From: PALSA-612 sp963773055 | GTDB lineage: Bacteria > Actinomycetota > Thermoleophilia > Gaiellales > Gaiellaceae | Length of the DNA: 64,000 bases | Assembly (NCBI GenBank): GCA_963773055.1 | Contig: CAVYZL010000006.1 | Location: 1,054,001-1,118,000, forward strand | Reading direction: 5' to 3' | Part shown: positions 36,703 through 44,396 of the stretch, in pieces | Numbering within the stretch: position 1 is the stretch's first letter | How the letters are laid out: each line of letters begins with the position of its first letter | The notes under the pieces: generated by a model | Seen by the model: only the letters and a program-made list of their open reading frames with translations | Told to the model about the DNA's origin: nothing | The model's database searches: none | Translations under genes and position numbers: made by a program

Positions 36703-37054
36703 CCGTGAAGGACCCGTGCATGAAGTCCTTGTGGGGGTCACACTGGTAGCGGTACTTCCCCGGCGCGAGCGTCACGACGACGGTCTTCTTCCCGACGAAC
36801 CCCACCTTCGTGATCTTCTTGTTCACGCCCGGCCCGATCAGGTGGAAGTCGTGCGAGGACGACTTGTCGCTGACGGTGATCGAGTACTTCCCCGCCCCGA
36901 GCGCCTTCACGCGCTTGCCTGCGGGCGTCTTCAAAGAGATCGTGAAGCTCGGTCCGACCGACCCGACGAGCGGCTGCGTCTTGGCGAGCGCGACCGTGAC
37001 GCCGACGACGAGGGCGATGCAGAGCGCGGCGGCGGCGAAAGCGGTTCGGATCAC
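36692..37054 (-). CDS. Secreted cupredoxin (plastocyanin/azurin-like)
   Basis: 120 residues from GTG 37054. A signal peptide (IRTAFAAAALCIALVVGVTVALA) is followed by a beta-barrel with type 1 copper ligands: His in SSHDFHLIG, then Cys, His and Met in YQCDPHKDFMHG. It is most likely an exported electron carrier or copper-binding protein. An upstream in-frame ATG exists but would put Arg-rich sequence before the signal peptide. It is divergent from the lactamase-fold gene by 32 bases. Confidence 0.88.
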   Translation of the reverse strand: MIRTAFAAAALCIALVVGVTVALAKTQPLVGSVGPSFTISLKTPAGKRVKALGAGKYSITVSDKSSSHDFHLIGPGVNKKITKVGFVGKKTVVVTLAPGKYRYQCDPHKDFMHGSFTVTK

Positions 37055-37086
37055 GGTAGACGAACGATAGCGAGGGAGATGAGAGC

Positions 37087-37704
37087 GTGATGAAGGCCGA
37101 GGAGATCGGCGCGGGTCTGTGGCGTTGGGTCGCATTTCATGAAGAGTGGAGAAAGGATGTCGGCTGTCTATACGTCGAGACCGACGAGTCGGTTTGCCTG
37201 ATCGATCCCCTCGTCCCGGCCGACGAAAGGGTTGCGTTTCTCCGCCACCTCGACGCGGACGTCGCGCGAGCGGGTTGCCCCGTGCATGTGCTGCTCACCG
37301 TCTACTGGCACGTGCGGAGTGCGCCCGAGCTCCTCGAGCGCTACGGCGCGACGCTCTGGGCGCCCGCGCGCAGCGTGCTCCCGGTCGAGCGGCGCACCGG
37401 CATCCGGGCGAGCCCTCTGCGTCCCGGTGACGTCGTTCCGGGCGGGATCGAGGCGCACGCCTCCGGCCGGGCCGCAGAGACGGTCTTCCTCGTTCCGTCG
37501 CACGAGGCGCTCGTCGCCGGAGACGTGCTCCTCGGCAGCCCGCTGCGCATCTGTCCAGCCGGCTGGGTCGGGAAGGGCGGTCAGGGAGCGGTACGCGAGG
37601 CGCTGCGGCCACTCGTCCGGCCATCGCTCGACGCCGTGATCCCGTCACACGGCGACGCCGTGCTTGGCGACGCAGAGCTCGCGCTTGCAGCCGCGCTCGG
37701 CTAG
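37087..37704 (+). CDS. Metallo-beta-lactamase-fold protein with degenerate metal motif
   Basis: 205 residues. The fold is recognisable (CLYVETDESVCLIDPLVP at the start, ETVFLVPSHEALVAGDVLLG and PSLDAVIPSHGDAVLGD at the end). The usual HxHxDH loop reads TVYWHVRSAPELL, lacking two His and the Asp, so binuclear zinc hydrolysis is unlikely in the ordinary form. It may be a one-metal or non-catalytic variant. GTG 37087 has GGGAG eight bases upstream; ATG 37090 is the alternative. It abuts the CorC-like gene end to end. Confidence 0.78.
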   Translation: MMKAEEIGAGLWRWVAFHEEWRKDVGCLYVETDESVCLIDPLVPADERVAFLRHLDADVARAGCPVHVLLTVYWHVRSAPELLERYGATLWAPARSVLPVERRTGIRASPLRPGDVVPGGIEAHASGRAAETVFLVPSHEALVAGDVLLGSPLRICPAGWVGKGGQGAVREALRPLVRPSLDAVIPSHGDAVLGDAELALAAALG

Positions 37705-39003
37705 CTACGACTGCTCGTCGGCGTCGGGCTCGCCGGGGGCGAACTCGACCTCGAGCCGCTCGATCCGCGAGCCCTCGACCTGCACGACGGTGAACCGCAC
37801 CTGGTCGAGGGCCGCCTCGTCGCCGGGCTCGGGCGCGCGGCCGATCAGGCCGAAGACGACGCCGCCCATCGTGTGGTAGTCGTCGTCCGAGATCGCGACG
37901 TCGAACTCCTCGTTGAAGTCGTCGACCGAGAACGTCCCGTCGATGCGGATACGCCCGTCGGTCAGGTGCTCGACGGACTCGTCGGGCAGGTCGAACTCGT
38001 CCTCGATCTCGCCGACGATCTCCTCGAGCAGGTCCTCGAGCGTCGCGATGCCCTCCATCGTCCCGTACTCGTCGACGACGATCGCCATGTGCTCCTTCGT
38101 CCTCCGGAACTCATGGAGGAGCGCGGCGAGATCCTTCGTCTCCGGGACGACGTGCGCCGGCCGTAGGAGCGACACGAGGTCGACGCGCTCGAAGCCGCCG
38201 ACCTTGTTCGCCTCCCGAAACAGGTCGCGGATGTGGAGCACGCCGATCACCGTGTCGAGCGACTCCCGGTACACCGGGTAGCGGGTATAGGGCGCCTCCA
38301 TCGCTGCCTGTAGGCACTCCTCGGGCGGCAGGTCGATGGAGAGAGCGACGACCTCGGGGCGCGGCACCATCACGTCCGAGACTTCCTTGTCCGCGAAGTC
38401 GAAGACCTTGTAGAGCATCTCCTGCTCGGCCTGCTCGATCTCCCCCTCCTCCGTCGAGCGCTCGAGCAGCATCTTCAGCTCGGCCTCGGAGTGGACGCTG
38501 ACCTCGCCGCTCGGCGGGTTGATGCCGAGAATCCGGAGGCCGAGCTCCGTCGCGCGCTGGAGCACCCACACGAGGGGATGGAGAACGACGAAGAACGCCC
38601 GCACCGGCGTCGAGACGGCGAGCGCCACCCGTTCCGAGTAGCCGAGCGCGATCGCCTTCGGCATCAGCTCGCCGACGACGACGTGGAGGAACGTGATGAT
38701 GAGGAACGCGATCGCGAACGACGCGAACGCGGCGAGCACGGGATCCATGAGGCTCGCGAGCACCGGCTCGCCGAGCGCGCCGATCGCCAGGCTGGTGGCC
38801 GTGACGCCGAGCTGCATCGCCGCGATGAACCGAGGCGGGTCGCCCGTGATCGTGAGCACGCGGCGCGCACGCCGGTCGCCCTGCTCACCCAACTCGTGGA
38901 GCTTGGTCCGGCGTGCGGTGACGAGCCCGTACTCGGCGGCCACGAAAAAGCCGTTCAGGAGGATCAGCGCCGCGACGGCGAGCAGGAGAAGCGTCGTCGT
39001 CAC
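37705..39003 (-). CDS. CNNM/CorC-family membrane protein with CBS pair (hemolysin C-like)
   Basis: 432 residues. Four N-terminal hydrophobic segments form the CNNM/DUF21 domain (LILLNGFFVAAEYGLVTARR), with a CBS pair at about 200-320 (MVPRPEVVALSIDLP, MAIVVDEYGTMEGIATLEDL) and a C-terminal CorC_HlyC domain (RIDGTFSVDDFNEEF). The family is linked to Mg/Co efflux or Mg homeostasis. GTG 39003 is preceded by GGAGGA lying in the loop of a perfect 7-bp GC hairpin (39003-39021), which could modulate translation. Confidence 0.92.
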   Translation of the reverse strand: MTTTLLLLAVAALILLNGFFVAAEYGLVTARRTKLHELGEQGDRRARRVLTITGDPPRFIAAMQLGVTATSLAIGALGEPVLASLMDPVLAAFASFAIAFLIITFLHVVVGELMPKAIALGYSERVALAVSTPVRAFFVVLHPLVWVLQRATELGLRILGINPPSGEVSVHSEAELKMLLERSTEEGEIEQAEQEMLYKVFDFADKEVSDVMVPRPEVVALSIDLPPEECLQAAMEAPYTRYPVYRESLDTVIGVLHIRDLFREANKVGGFERVDLVSLLRPAHVVPETKDLAALLHEFRRTKEHMAIVVDEYGTMEGIATLEDLLEEIVGEIEDEFDLPDESVEHLTDGRIRIDGTFSVDDFNEEFDVAISDDDYHTMGGVVFGLIGRAPEPGDEAALDQVRFTVVQVEGSRIERLEVEFAPGEPDADEQS

Positions 39004-39021
39004 GCCCCGTCCTCCGGGGCG
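39003..39021 (-). promoter_or_regulatory. Hairpin presenting the ribosome-binding site of the CorC-like gene
   Basis: On the minus strand CGCCCCG-GAGGA-CGGGGCG forms a perfect seven-pair stem with a five-base loop. The loop is the Shine-Dalgarno sequence, and the last stem base is the first base of the GTG start. The structure could limit or tune initiation; no known riboswitch class is implied. Confidence 0.4.
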
Positions 39022-39128
39022 CGGGTACTAGGCGGTAGCTCGTCGTCCAAGATCCGGATTCAGTATAGGGACGGGGAGCGACTACACGGTCGTCGGGGTC
39101 CGGCGAAGGAACCGGTCCTTGCGCATCA

Positions 39129-39142
39129 CGAACATACGTTCT
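39129..39142. promoter_or_regulatory. Probable LexA-type SOS box before the radical SAM gene
   Basis: CGAACATACGTTCT differs from CGAAC-RNRY-GTTCG only in the last base. It ends 11 bases before the GTG start of the radical SAM gene, in an AT-richer leader, where a repressor would block initiation of transcription. Confidence 0.6.
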
Positions 39143-39153
39143 ATTCTCCCTGC

Positions 39154-40044
39154 GTGCGGGTCGAATATCGTGAGGAGCCGTGCAGGAGCGCGCTCAACAA
39201 GGTGCGCGGCATGCCCTACTTCGCCTGGACGCTCAACCCCTACATGGGCTGCGTCCATCGATGCACGTTCTGCTACGTCCGCGCCTACGAGCGGCGGGCC
39301 GACCGCCCCTCCGGTGAGGCGTACGGCGCCTCGATCCGCGTCAAGGTCAACGTCGCCGACGTACTGCGAACCGAGCTCGCACGGCGAACGTGGCAGGGGG
39401 AGTCGGTCGCGCTCGGAACAGCGACCGACCCCTACCAACCGGCCGAGGGCAGGTACCGGCTGACCCGCGCGTGCCTCGGCGTTCTGGCCGACGCGGAGAA
39501 CCCGTTCTCGATCGTCACGCGCGGCCCGCTGATCGTCCGCGACGTCGACGTGCTCGCCGATGCGGCGGCACGGACGCAGGTCGGCGTCTCCTTCTCGGTA
39601 CCGACCCTCGACGAGGAAGTCTGGCGCCGGACGGAGCCTGGCACCGCCCCGCCGCGCCAGCGCCTGCGCGCGCTCGAGCAGCTGAGGAGCGCCGGCATCG
39701 ACGCAGGGGTGGCGGTCGCTCCCGTGCTGCCCGGGATCTCCGACAGCGAGGAGCAGCTACGGGACGTGGTCGAGGCCGCGCGGGCGGCGGGGGCGACGCA
39801 CGTCTGGGCGAGCACCCTTCACCTGCGGCCGGGCACGCGCGAGCACTTCCTCGCGCACCTCGCGGAGGACTGGCCCGAGCTCGTGCCGTTCTACGAGCGG
39901 CTCTTCGGGCGAACGGCGTACGCGCCGAAGGAGACACAGGCGACGATCGCTGCCAGGGTGGCCGAGCTCCGCAGCGGCACGCCTGGACGCCGGTTGCCCG
40001 TCATGCGCCCGCGGGCGCGAAGGGAGCAGCTGACGCTCATCTAG
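39154..40044 (+). CDS. Radical SAM protein (Rv2578c/SplB-like)
   Basis: 296 residues. The cluster motif Cys-x3-Cys-x2-Cys is CVHRCTFC (residues 33-40). YFAWTLNPYMGC precedes it, and SVALGTATDPYQPAEG and GVSFSVPTLDE follow, as in the Rv2578c family with distant similarity to spore photoproduct lyase. Substrate is unknown; DNA-damage processing is plausible given a near-consensus LexA box immediately upstream. GTG 39154 is chosen because the frame upstream is antisense to the CorC-like gene. From memory, the mycobacterial homologue was reported as LexA-regulated. Confidence 0.88.
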   Translation: MRVEYREEPCRSALNKVRGMPYFAWTLNPYMGCVHRCTFCYVRAYERRADRPSGEAYGASIRVKVNVADVLRTELARRTWQGESVALGTATDPYQPAEGRYRLTRACLGVLADAENPFSIVTRGPLIVRDVDVLADAAARTQVGVSFSVPTLDEEVWRRTEPGTAPPRQRLRALEQLRSAGIDAGVAVAPVLPGISDSEEQLRDVVEAARAAGATHVWASTLHLRPGTREHFLAHLAEDWPELVPFYERLFGRTAYAPKETQATIAARVAELRSGTPGRRLPVMRPRARREQLTLI

Positions 40045-40054
40045 CATTGCGCGA

Positions 40055-40234
40055 GTGAGCTACCTCGTCTTCGTCTGGGCAGCGTCGGGGTACGAGCTCG
40101 ACGAGCGCGAGGGCGAGCCGCCGAACGTCGGCAGCACGGTCGACGAAGAGGGCATCCGGTTCCTCGTGGCGAAGGTCGCTACGTCGCCGCTTCCTGACGA
40201 CAAGCGCAGCTGCGTCTACCTCCAGCCCGTCTAG
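40055..40234 (+). CDS. Small protein of 59 residues
   Basis: Begins at GTG 40055, ten bases after the radical SAM gene: SYLVFVWAASGYELDEREG, then GSTVDEEGIRFLVAKVATS and a short C-terminal KRSCVYLQPV. Codon usage (G/C in third position almost throughout) and the compact start/stop fit with the neighbours support a real gene. No family is recognised. Its TAG overlaps the TAG of the opposite FAD gene through a shared CTAG. Confidence 0.6.
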   Translation: MSYLVFVWAASGYELDEREGEPPNVGSTVDEEGIRFLVAKVATSPLPDDKRSCVYLQPV

Positions 40235-41313
40235 CCAGCGGCTGCTTCGGCCGCCGCGAGCGCGAGCACGAGCGCGGTCGCGAGCCCGCTGGCATAGCCG
40301 CCGGTCGCGACGCCGCCCGCATCGACACCGGCCGCGAACAGGCTCTCGATCGGCTGCCCGTCGTCGTCGAGCACACGCGCCTGCTCGTCCACGCGGAGGC
40401 CGCCGATCGTGTGCGTGACGGAGGCGGTCACGTGCACCGCCACCCGCACGGAGGCCGCGACGTCGAAGCCGAGGCTGGCCGGCTCGACCACGGTGCCGCC
40501 GAGCCTTCGTGCGGCGTCGACCCGGTCCGCAACGGTGGCGGCGCCCAGCGGCCGGGCGAGTGTCTCCTCGTCCACGCAGAACCACGCGCGGCCGCCGGGC
40601 AAGCGCGCCACCTCCTGGACGAGGTCCGCCTCGTGCCAGGCGACGTCCGCCGTCTCGAACCGCCGGCCGCCCTCGTCGAACACGGCGGCGAACCGGCCGT
40701 AGACCTGCGACGCGCGGACGAACTCCTCGGGAGGCACGACGGCCGGCGGCGCGGGGATCATGCGGCCGTAGAACTCGTCCATCCCGTTCGAGAGACCTGC
40801 CCCGCGACGCTCCGCGAAGAAGAGACCGTCGCCCTCGCTCCACGGCGCCCCGCGAAGCGGTAGCTCCAGCCGTCGCGCGAGCGTCGCCGCGAAGCCGCCC
40901 GTCGCGAGGATCACCGTGTCGTCATCGGCGGTGTCGGCCGCAAGCGGCGTCTCGAGTCGGATCACCCCCGCCCGCCTGACGAGCGCCTCCGTCAGCTGGC
41001 GCGGGTCGAACCGTGTGCCAATCGTTCGCGGGTTCCCCGTCTCGCGGCGCACCGGCGCCGCGCCCACTGACTCGAGCCAGGCCAGACCGTCGTCGAGCCG
41101 GTCGACGATCAACGCCTGGAGCACCGGATCGCCGGACGGGCACTCGGCGCGGAAGTCGCCCAACGACCGGTGCCGCCAGACGACGCCGCTCGAGAGGAGC
41201 ATCGAGCCGCCCGGGCGGTTCCCCTTCTCCAGCAGCGTTGCCTCGACGCCGAGCTCTCGAAGCCGGGCAGCAGCGACCAGCCCCGCCATCCCGGCGCCGC
41301 CGATGAGAACCAT
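40231..41313 (-). CDS. FAD-dependent oxidoreductase (fumarate reductase/ketosteroid dehydrogenase-like)
   Basis: 360-residue flavoprotein. The N-terminal dinucleotide fold is VLIGGAGMAGLVAAARL with an acidic LLEKGNRPGGS. A GGF motif (ILATGGFAATLARRL) and the C-terminal FAD strand (ESLFAAGVDAGGVATGGYASG) match FAD_binding_2. HTIGGLRVDEQARVL is the family's substrate-domain signature. It probably acts on an enone, steroid-like or dicarboxylate substrate; this cannot be specified. The start ATG directly follows the stop of the double-VOC gene (TAGATG), so they form one unit. Confidence 0.88.
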   Translation of the reverse strand: MVLIGGAGMAGLVAAARLRELGVEATLLEKGNRPGGSMLLSSGVVWRHRSLGDFRAECPSGDPVLQALIVDRLDDGLAWLESVGAAPVRRETGNPRTIGTRFDPRQLTEALVRRAGVIRLETPLAADTADDDTVILATGGFAATLARRLELPLRGAPWSEGDGLFFAERRGAGLSNGMDEFYGRMIPAPPAVVPPEEFVRASQVYGRFAAVFDEGGRRFETADVAWHEADLVQEVARLPGGRAWFCVDEETLARPLGAATVADRVDAARRLGGTVVEPASLGFDVAASVRVAVHVTASVTHTIGGLRVDEQARVLDDDGQPIESLFAAGVDAGGVATGGYASGLATALVLALAAAEAAAG

Positions 41314-41991
41314 CTACTCGAGCGAGAACGAAGGCTTGTGCTCGACGTACTCGAGCTTCACGCGCTCCGGGCCCCAGACGAACACCGCGTACGTGTTCGC
41401 GGCGTCGACGACGTCTGCGATCTCCGCCCCCGCCGACTCGGCTGTCGCCCGCCACTCCTCGGCCTCGTCGACGAGCACGGCGAGGTGGTTCAGCAGCGGG
41501 CGGTCGGTCTCTGCCGGCGCGTCCCCGTTGACGAGCTCGAGGAAGGCGCCTGCCACCTCGACACGATGCACGCCGTCGACGACTGCGGGCGCCGCGAAGC
41601 CGAGCTCGTGCCAGGCCGCGGCGGTGGCCGCGGGATCGCTCGAGCGAAGGGCGACGTGGTCGAGGTCGTACTCGACATCCGTCTCCGCCTCGACGAGCCG
41701 GATCGTGAGGCCGGTGCAGACCTCGATGTCGGCCCCGCTCCCGTCCGGGAGCGCGGCTACCGCCCGATCGAGGTCGGAGACGCGCAGGCCGATCCGCAGG
41801 AGCGGTCCGGGCTCACGAGGCTCCTCGACCTCGAACAGCGTCAGCTTCCCGCGCCGGGCATGCGCGCCGATCAGGGTGAAGCGGTCGGTCCGCTCGATGA
41901 CGTGCATACCGAGATGCCCGACGGCGAACTCCGCGATCGCATCGCGATCGACGACCCACAACGCGACGTGGTCGAGGCTCTTCAGGGCCAC
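41314..41991 (-). CDS. Two-domain VOC (glyoxalase-like) protein
   Basis: 225 residues comprising two vicinal-oxygen-chelate modules, about 5-115 (LDHVALWVVDRDAIAEFAVG) and about 120-220 (YDLDHVALRSSDPAATAAAW, then VEYVEHKPSF with the metal Glu). Such pairs build one active site in ring-cleaving dioxygenases and related lyases or isomerases. The substrate cannot be assigned. It is followed without gap by the FAD oxidoreductase, which suggests a joint catabolic step. Confidence 0.85.
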   Translation of the reverse strand: MALKSLDHVALWVVDRDAIAEFAVGHLGMHVIERTDRFTLIGAHARRGKLTLFEVEEPREPGPLLRIGLRVSDLDRAVAALPDGSGADIEVCTGLTIRLVEAETDVEYDLDHVALRSSDPAATAAAWHELGFAAPAVVDGVHRVEVAGAFLELVNGDAPAETDRPLLNHLAVLVDEAEEWRATAESAGAEIADVVDAANTYAVFVWGPERVKLEYVEHKPSFSLE

Positions 41992-42016
41992 GCCCCCAGA
42001 TTACCCGCGGGGTGCG

Positions 42017-42319
42017 TTAGGTAATCGGTGGGTTCTGGACGTTGTGCTCGGTGGCGTATGCGTCCGTGAGCTGGTTGATCTCGTCCGCTTTCGGATACGC
42101 GTAGTTGATCTTGACGAACGGCTCCCATTTCTCGGGGAGCGCGTCCTCAGGGAAGATCGCCTCGACCGGACACTCGGGCTCGCAGGCACCGCAGTCGATG
42201 CACTCCTCGGGGTCGATGACGAGGATCCGCTCGTACTCGTGAATGCAGTCGACAGGGCAGACGTCGACGCACGAAAGGTCTTTGATGTCGATGCAGGGCT
42301 CGGCGATGATGTACGTCAC
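42017..42319 (-). CDS. fdxA: Seven-iron ferredoxin (FdxA type)
   Basis: 100-residue ferredoxin. Cysteines are at 9, 17, 21, 25 and at 40, 43, 46, 50 (LSCVDVCPVDCI and CIDCGACEPECP). The C-x7-C-x3-C-P spacing of the first set indicates a [3Fe-4S] plus [4Fe-4S] protein like mycobacterial FdxA, not a 2[4Fe-4S] clostridial type. The start is GTG at 42319. It is an electron carrier that could serve the neighbouring oxidoreductase or other partners; no direct partner is evident. Confidence 0.93.
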   Translation of the reverse strand: MTYIIAEPCIDIKDLSCVDVCPVDCIHEYERILVIDPEECIDCGACEPECPVEAIFPEDALPEKWEPFVKINYAYPKADEINQLTDAYATEHNVQNPPIT

Positions 42320-42337
42320 AAGGGCTCCTCGGGCGGC

Positions 42338-42652
42338 TTACTCTACCGGCGAGAGCAGCTGACCAATCAGGTCTGGCGTGCGCTCGTCGAGCGCGGATTT
42401 CGCGAGCACCTGGTCGAACCCTGCCGCGTGCGCCCGCCGGAGGCCGGCCGTGTCGGTGTGGTTCGTAAAGCCGACGAGCGGGATGTCCGGATACGCGTCC
42501 GCGACCTCCTCCGGCTCGATACGCGAGACGTCCGCGATCACGAGCTGGGGCTCGTCGACGGCGTCCGTCGTCACGAGCCTGTGCTCCGGCAACAACACTT
42601 CGAGCTTGCCGCGGAAGAAGAGATCGACCCCCGCCAGCAGGATCGTCGCCAC
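42338..42652 (-). CDS. Atypical response-regulator receiver-like protein
   Basis: 104 residues from GTG 42652. The order of elements is that of a stand-alone receiver: ATILLAGVDLFF at the N-terminus, a possible phospho-acceptor Asp in LVIADVSR, Thr in VGFTNHTD and Lys in VLAKSAL. The acidic pair normally found after strand 1 is missing (AGVD), so phosphorylation may be altered or absent. It lies between ccdA and the ferredoxin gene on the same strand, 25 and 18 bases away. No histidine kinase is nearby. Confidence 0.65.
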   Translation of the reverse strand: MATILLAGVDLFFRGKLEVLLPEHRLVTTDAVDEPQLVIADVSRIEPEEVADAYPDIPLVGFTNHTDTAGLRRAHAAGFDQVLAKSALDERTPDLIGQLLSPVE

Positions 42653-42677
42653 GTTCGGGAATGTAGCAACGGCCGGG

Positions 42678-43388
42678 CTAGATCTCACCCAGCCCGACCC
42701 GTTCCAGCAGCCGGTTCAGCAGTACGCGCAGCCACCAGTCGCGGTGGAAGAACAGGAGCAGGCCGAGCACGACGAGCGTGGCGCCGCTCGCGAACTGGAT
42801 CACGTTGTAGTGGTCGCGCAGCCAGCGAAACGCCCCCATCGCGCGCGCGAACGCGACGCCGATCAGGACGAACGCCGACGCGATCCCGACCGAGTACGCG
42901 AGTAGGAGCACGGAGCCTCGGACGACCGTGCTCGAGTCGCTTGCAAGCACGAGCACGGACGCCAGGACCACGCCGATGCACGGCGCCGCGCAGACGGCGA
43001 AGGCGGCGCCTAGCAGCGCGCTCGAACCAGACCGACGTGCACCCTCGAGCAGGCCGGGCGCGACGAGCCGGTGAGGCCACGGAAGCAGGCCCATGAACGC
43101 GAGCCCGAGCACGACGAGGAGGAAGCCGGCGATCTCGTTTCTCCGCTGAGCGTCGACGTAGCCGCCGATCGTCGCCGCTCCCGCGCCGAGCGCGACGAAC
43201 ACGATCGTGAACCCGATCATGAACGGGATGCTCGCGACGACGATCCGGCGGGCGGCGCCCCGCTGGCCGAGCTGGTTCGCCTCCATCGCCGACACCGCCG
43301 AGAGGTACCCGGGCACCAGCGGCAGCACGCAGGGCGTGATCACGGAGACGACGCCGGCGAGGAACGCGATCGGGATCCTCTCGGCCAT
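42678..43388 (-). CDS. ccdA: Cytochrome c biogenesis protein CcdA
   Basis: 236-residue membrane protein with about six helices that carries reducing equivalents across the membrane to thioredoxin-like proteins. Conserved cysteines lie in ITPCVLPLVPGYLS and in CAAPCIGVVLA, in TM1 and TM4 as expected. It lies four bases after ccmH on the same strand, downstream of a TlpA/ResA-like gene, so these form a thiol-reduction module. ResB/CcsA are not in the window. Confidence 0.92.
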   Translation of the reverse strand: MAERIPIAFLAGVVSVITPCVLPLVPGYLSAVSAMEANQLGQRGAARRIVVASIPFMIGFTIVFVALGAGAATIGGYVDAQRRNEIAGFLLVVLGLAFMGLLPWPHRLVAPGLLEGARRSGSSALLGAAFAVCAAPCIGVVLASVLVLASDSSTVVRGSVLLLAYSVGIASAFVLIGVAFARAMGAFRWLRDHYNVIQFASGATLVVLGLLLFFHRDWWLRVLLNRLLERVGLGEI

Positions 43389-43392
43389 CGGC

Positions 43393-43851
43393 TCAGCCGT
43401 CGAAGCGGGCGAGCTCGTCGTCGATCTGCCGCTCGACGTCCGGGCTGAGCGCCTGCTGCGGCGCGTCGTCGACGTCACGTCTCCGGCTCCAGCGCACCGC
43501 GAGCACAGCGAGCGCTCCCGCTCCGGCGACGACCGCGACCGGTGGCAGCACCCAGGCGAGGAGGTTGAAGCCGCGCTTGGGCGGCGAAGCGAGCACCGAC
43601 TCGCCGAACTCCTGGACGAGCGCGTCCTTGATCTCGCTCTTCGTCGCGCCCGCGGCGATGCGTGCTCGGATGAAGGCGCGAATCCGGTCCGCGATCGGCG
43701 CGGACGACTGGTCGAGGGTCGTGTGGCACGTAGGGCACATGACCTCGGTCTCGAGCTCGGCGAGCGTCGGCTGCGACTCGCTCGCGACGGCCGGCCCCGC
43801 GAAGACGAGAAGGGTGAAGAGCACGGCGGCCGCGAGCCCGGTACGCCTCAC
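43393..43851 (-). CDS. ccmH: Cytochrome c maturation protein CcmH/CycL-like
   Basis: 152 residues. An N-terminal signal (RRTGLAAAVLFTLLVFAGPAVA) precedes a three-helix domain with the redox pair in EVMCPTCHTTLDQS, then EIKDALVQEFGESVLA, and a C-terminal transmembrane helix (LAWVLPPVAVVAGAGALAVL). It reduces the apocytochrome haem-binding cysteines. GTG 43851 overlaps the stop of the thioredoxin gene (GTGA). Confidence 0.9.
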   Translation of the reverse strand: MRRTGLAAAVLFTLLVFAGPAVASESQPTLAELETEVMCPTCHTTLDQSSAPIADRIRAFIRARIAAGATKSEIKDALVQEFGESVLASPPKRGFNLLAWVLPPVAVVAGAGALAVLAVRWSRRRDVDDAPQQALSPDVERQIDDELARFDG

Positions 43852-44396
43852 GACGAGAGCGCCCCCTCGATCCCGGTTTGAAGCTCCGACTTGCTCAGCT
43901 GCCCCTGCACCCATGACGCGAGACGGCCGTCCGGTCGGACGAAGAACGTCTCCGGGAACCCGGTCAGCCCGTAGTCGTCGACCCACGCCCCCGCGCCGTC
44001 GTGGACGACGGGATAGCTGATCGCGTAGCGGCGCATGAACTTCCGGGCATCGCCGGAGAAGTCGTTCGCATCGACCCCGACGACGACCACGTCCTTCGGC
44101 CCCCACTGCTTGGCCGCCTGCTCGAGCAGCGGCGCCTCCTTCTTGCACGGAACGCACCAGGACGCCCAGAAGTTGAGCACGACGGCCTTGCCGCGCAGGC
44201 TCGAGAGCTCGAGCTTGCCGTCGCGGTCGAGACGCGAGAGCCTGAAGTTCGGCGCTGTCGGGTGGTCGCCGCGGCGTAGGGCGCCCGCTGCTCCGCCGCC
44301 GTTCTTCTCCACCACGCGCCAGACGAGGAGCGCGAGCAGGCAGAGGACGAGGGCAAGCGCGAGCGCCTGCGCGACCCGCCGAAGGCCGATCGCCAT
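43848..44396 (-). CDS. TlpA/ResA-like thiol-disulfide oxidoreductase
   Basis: 182 residues. A single N-terminal membrane anchor (VAQALALALVLCLLALLVW) precedes an exported thioredoxin fold with the active site ASWCVPCKKEAP, cis-Pro region GFPETFFV and a family FRL-start (APNFRLSRLDRDGK). It probably receives electrons from CcdA and acts in cytochrome c maturation with CcmH. ATG 44396 overlaps the stop of the L,D-transpeptidase (ATGA), coupling wall and redox genes. Confidence 0.9.
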   Translation of the reverse strand: MAIGLRRVAQALALALVLCLLALLVWRVVEKNGGGAAGALRRGDHPTAPNFRLSRLDRDGKLELSSLRGKAVVLNFWASWCVPCKKEAPLLEQAAKQWGPKDVVVVGVDANDFSGDARKFMRRYAISYPVVHDGAGAWVDDYGLTGFPETFFVRPDGRLASWVQGQLSKSELQTGIEGALSS

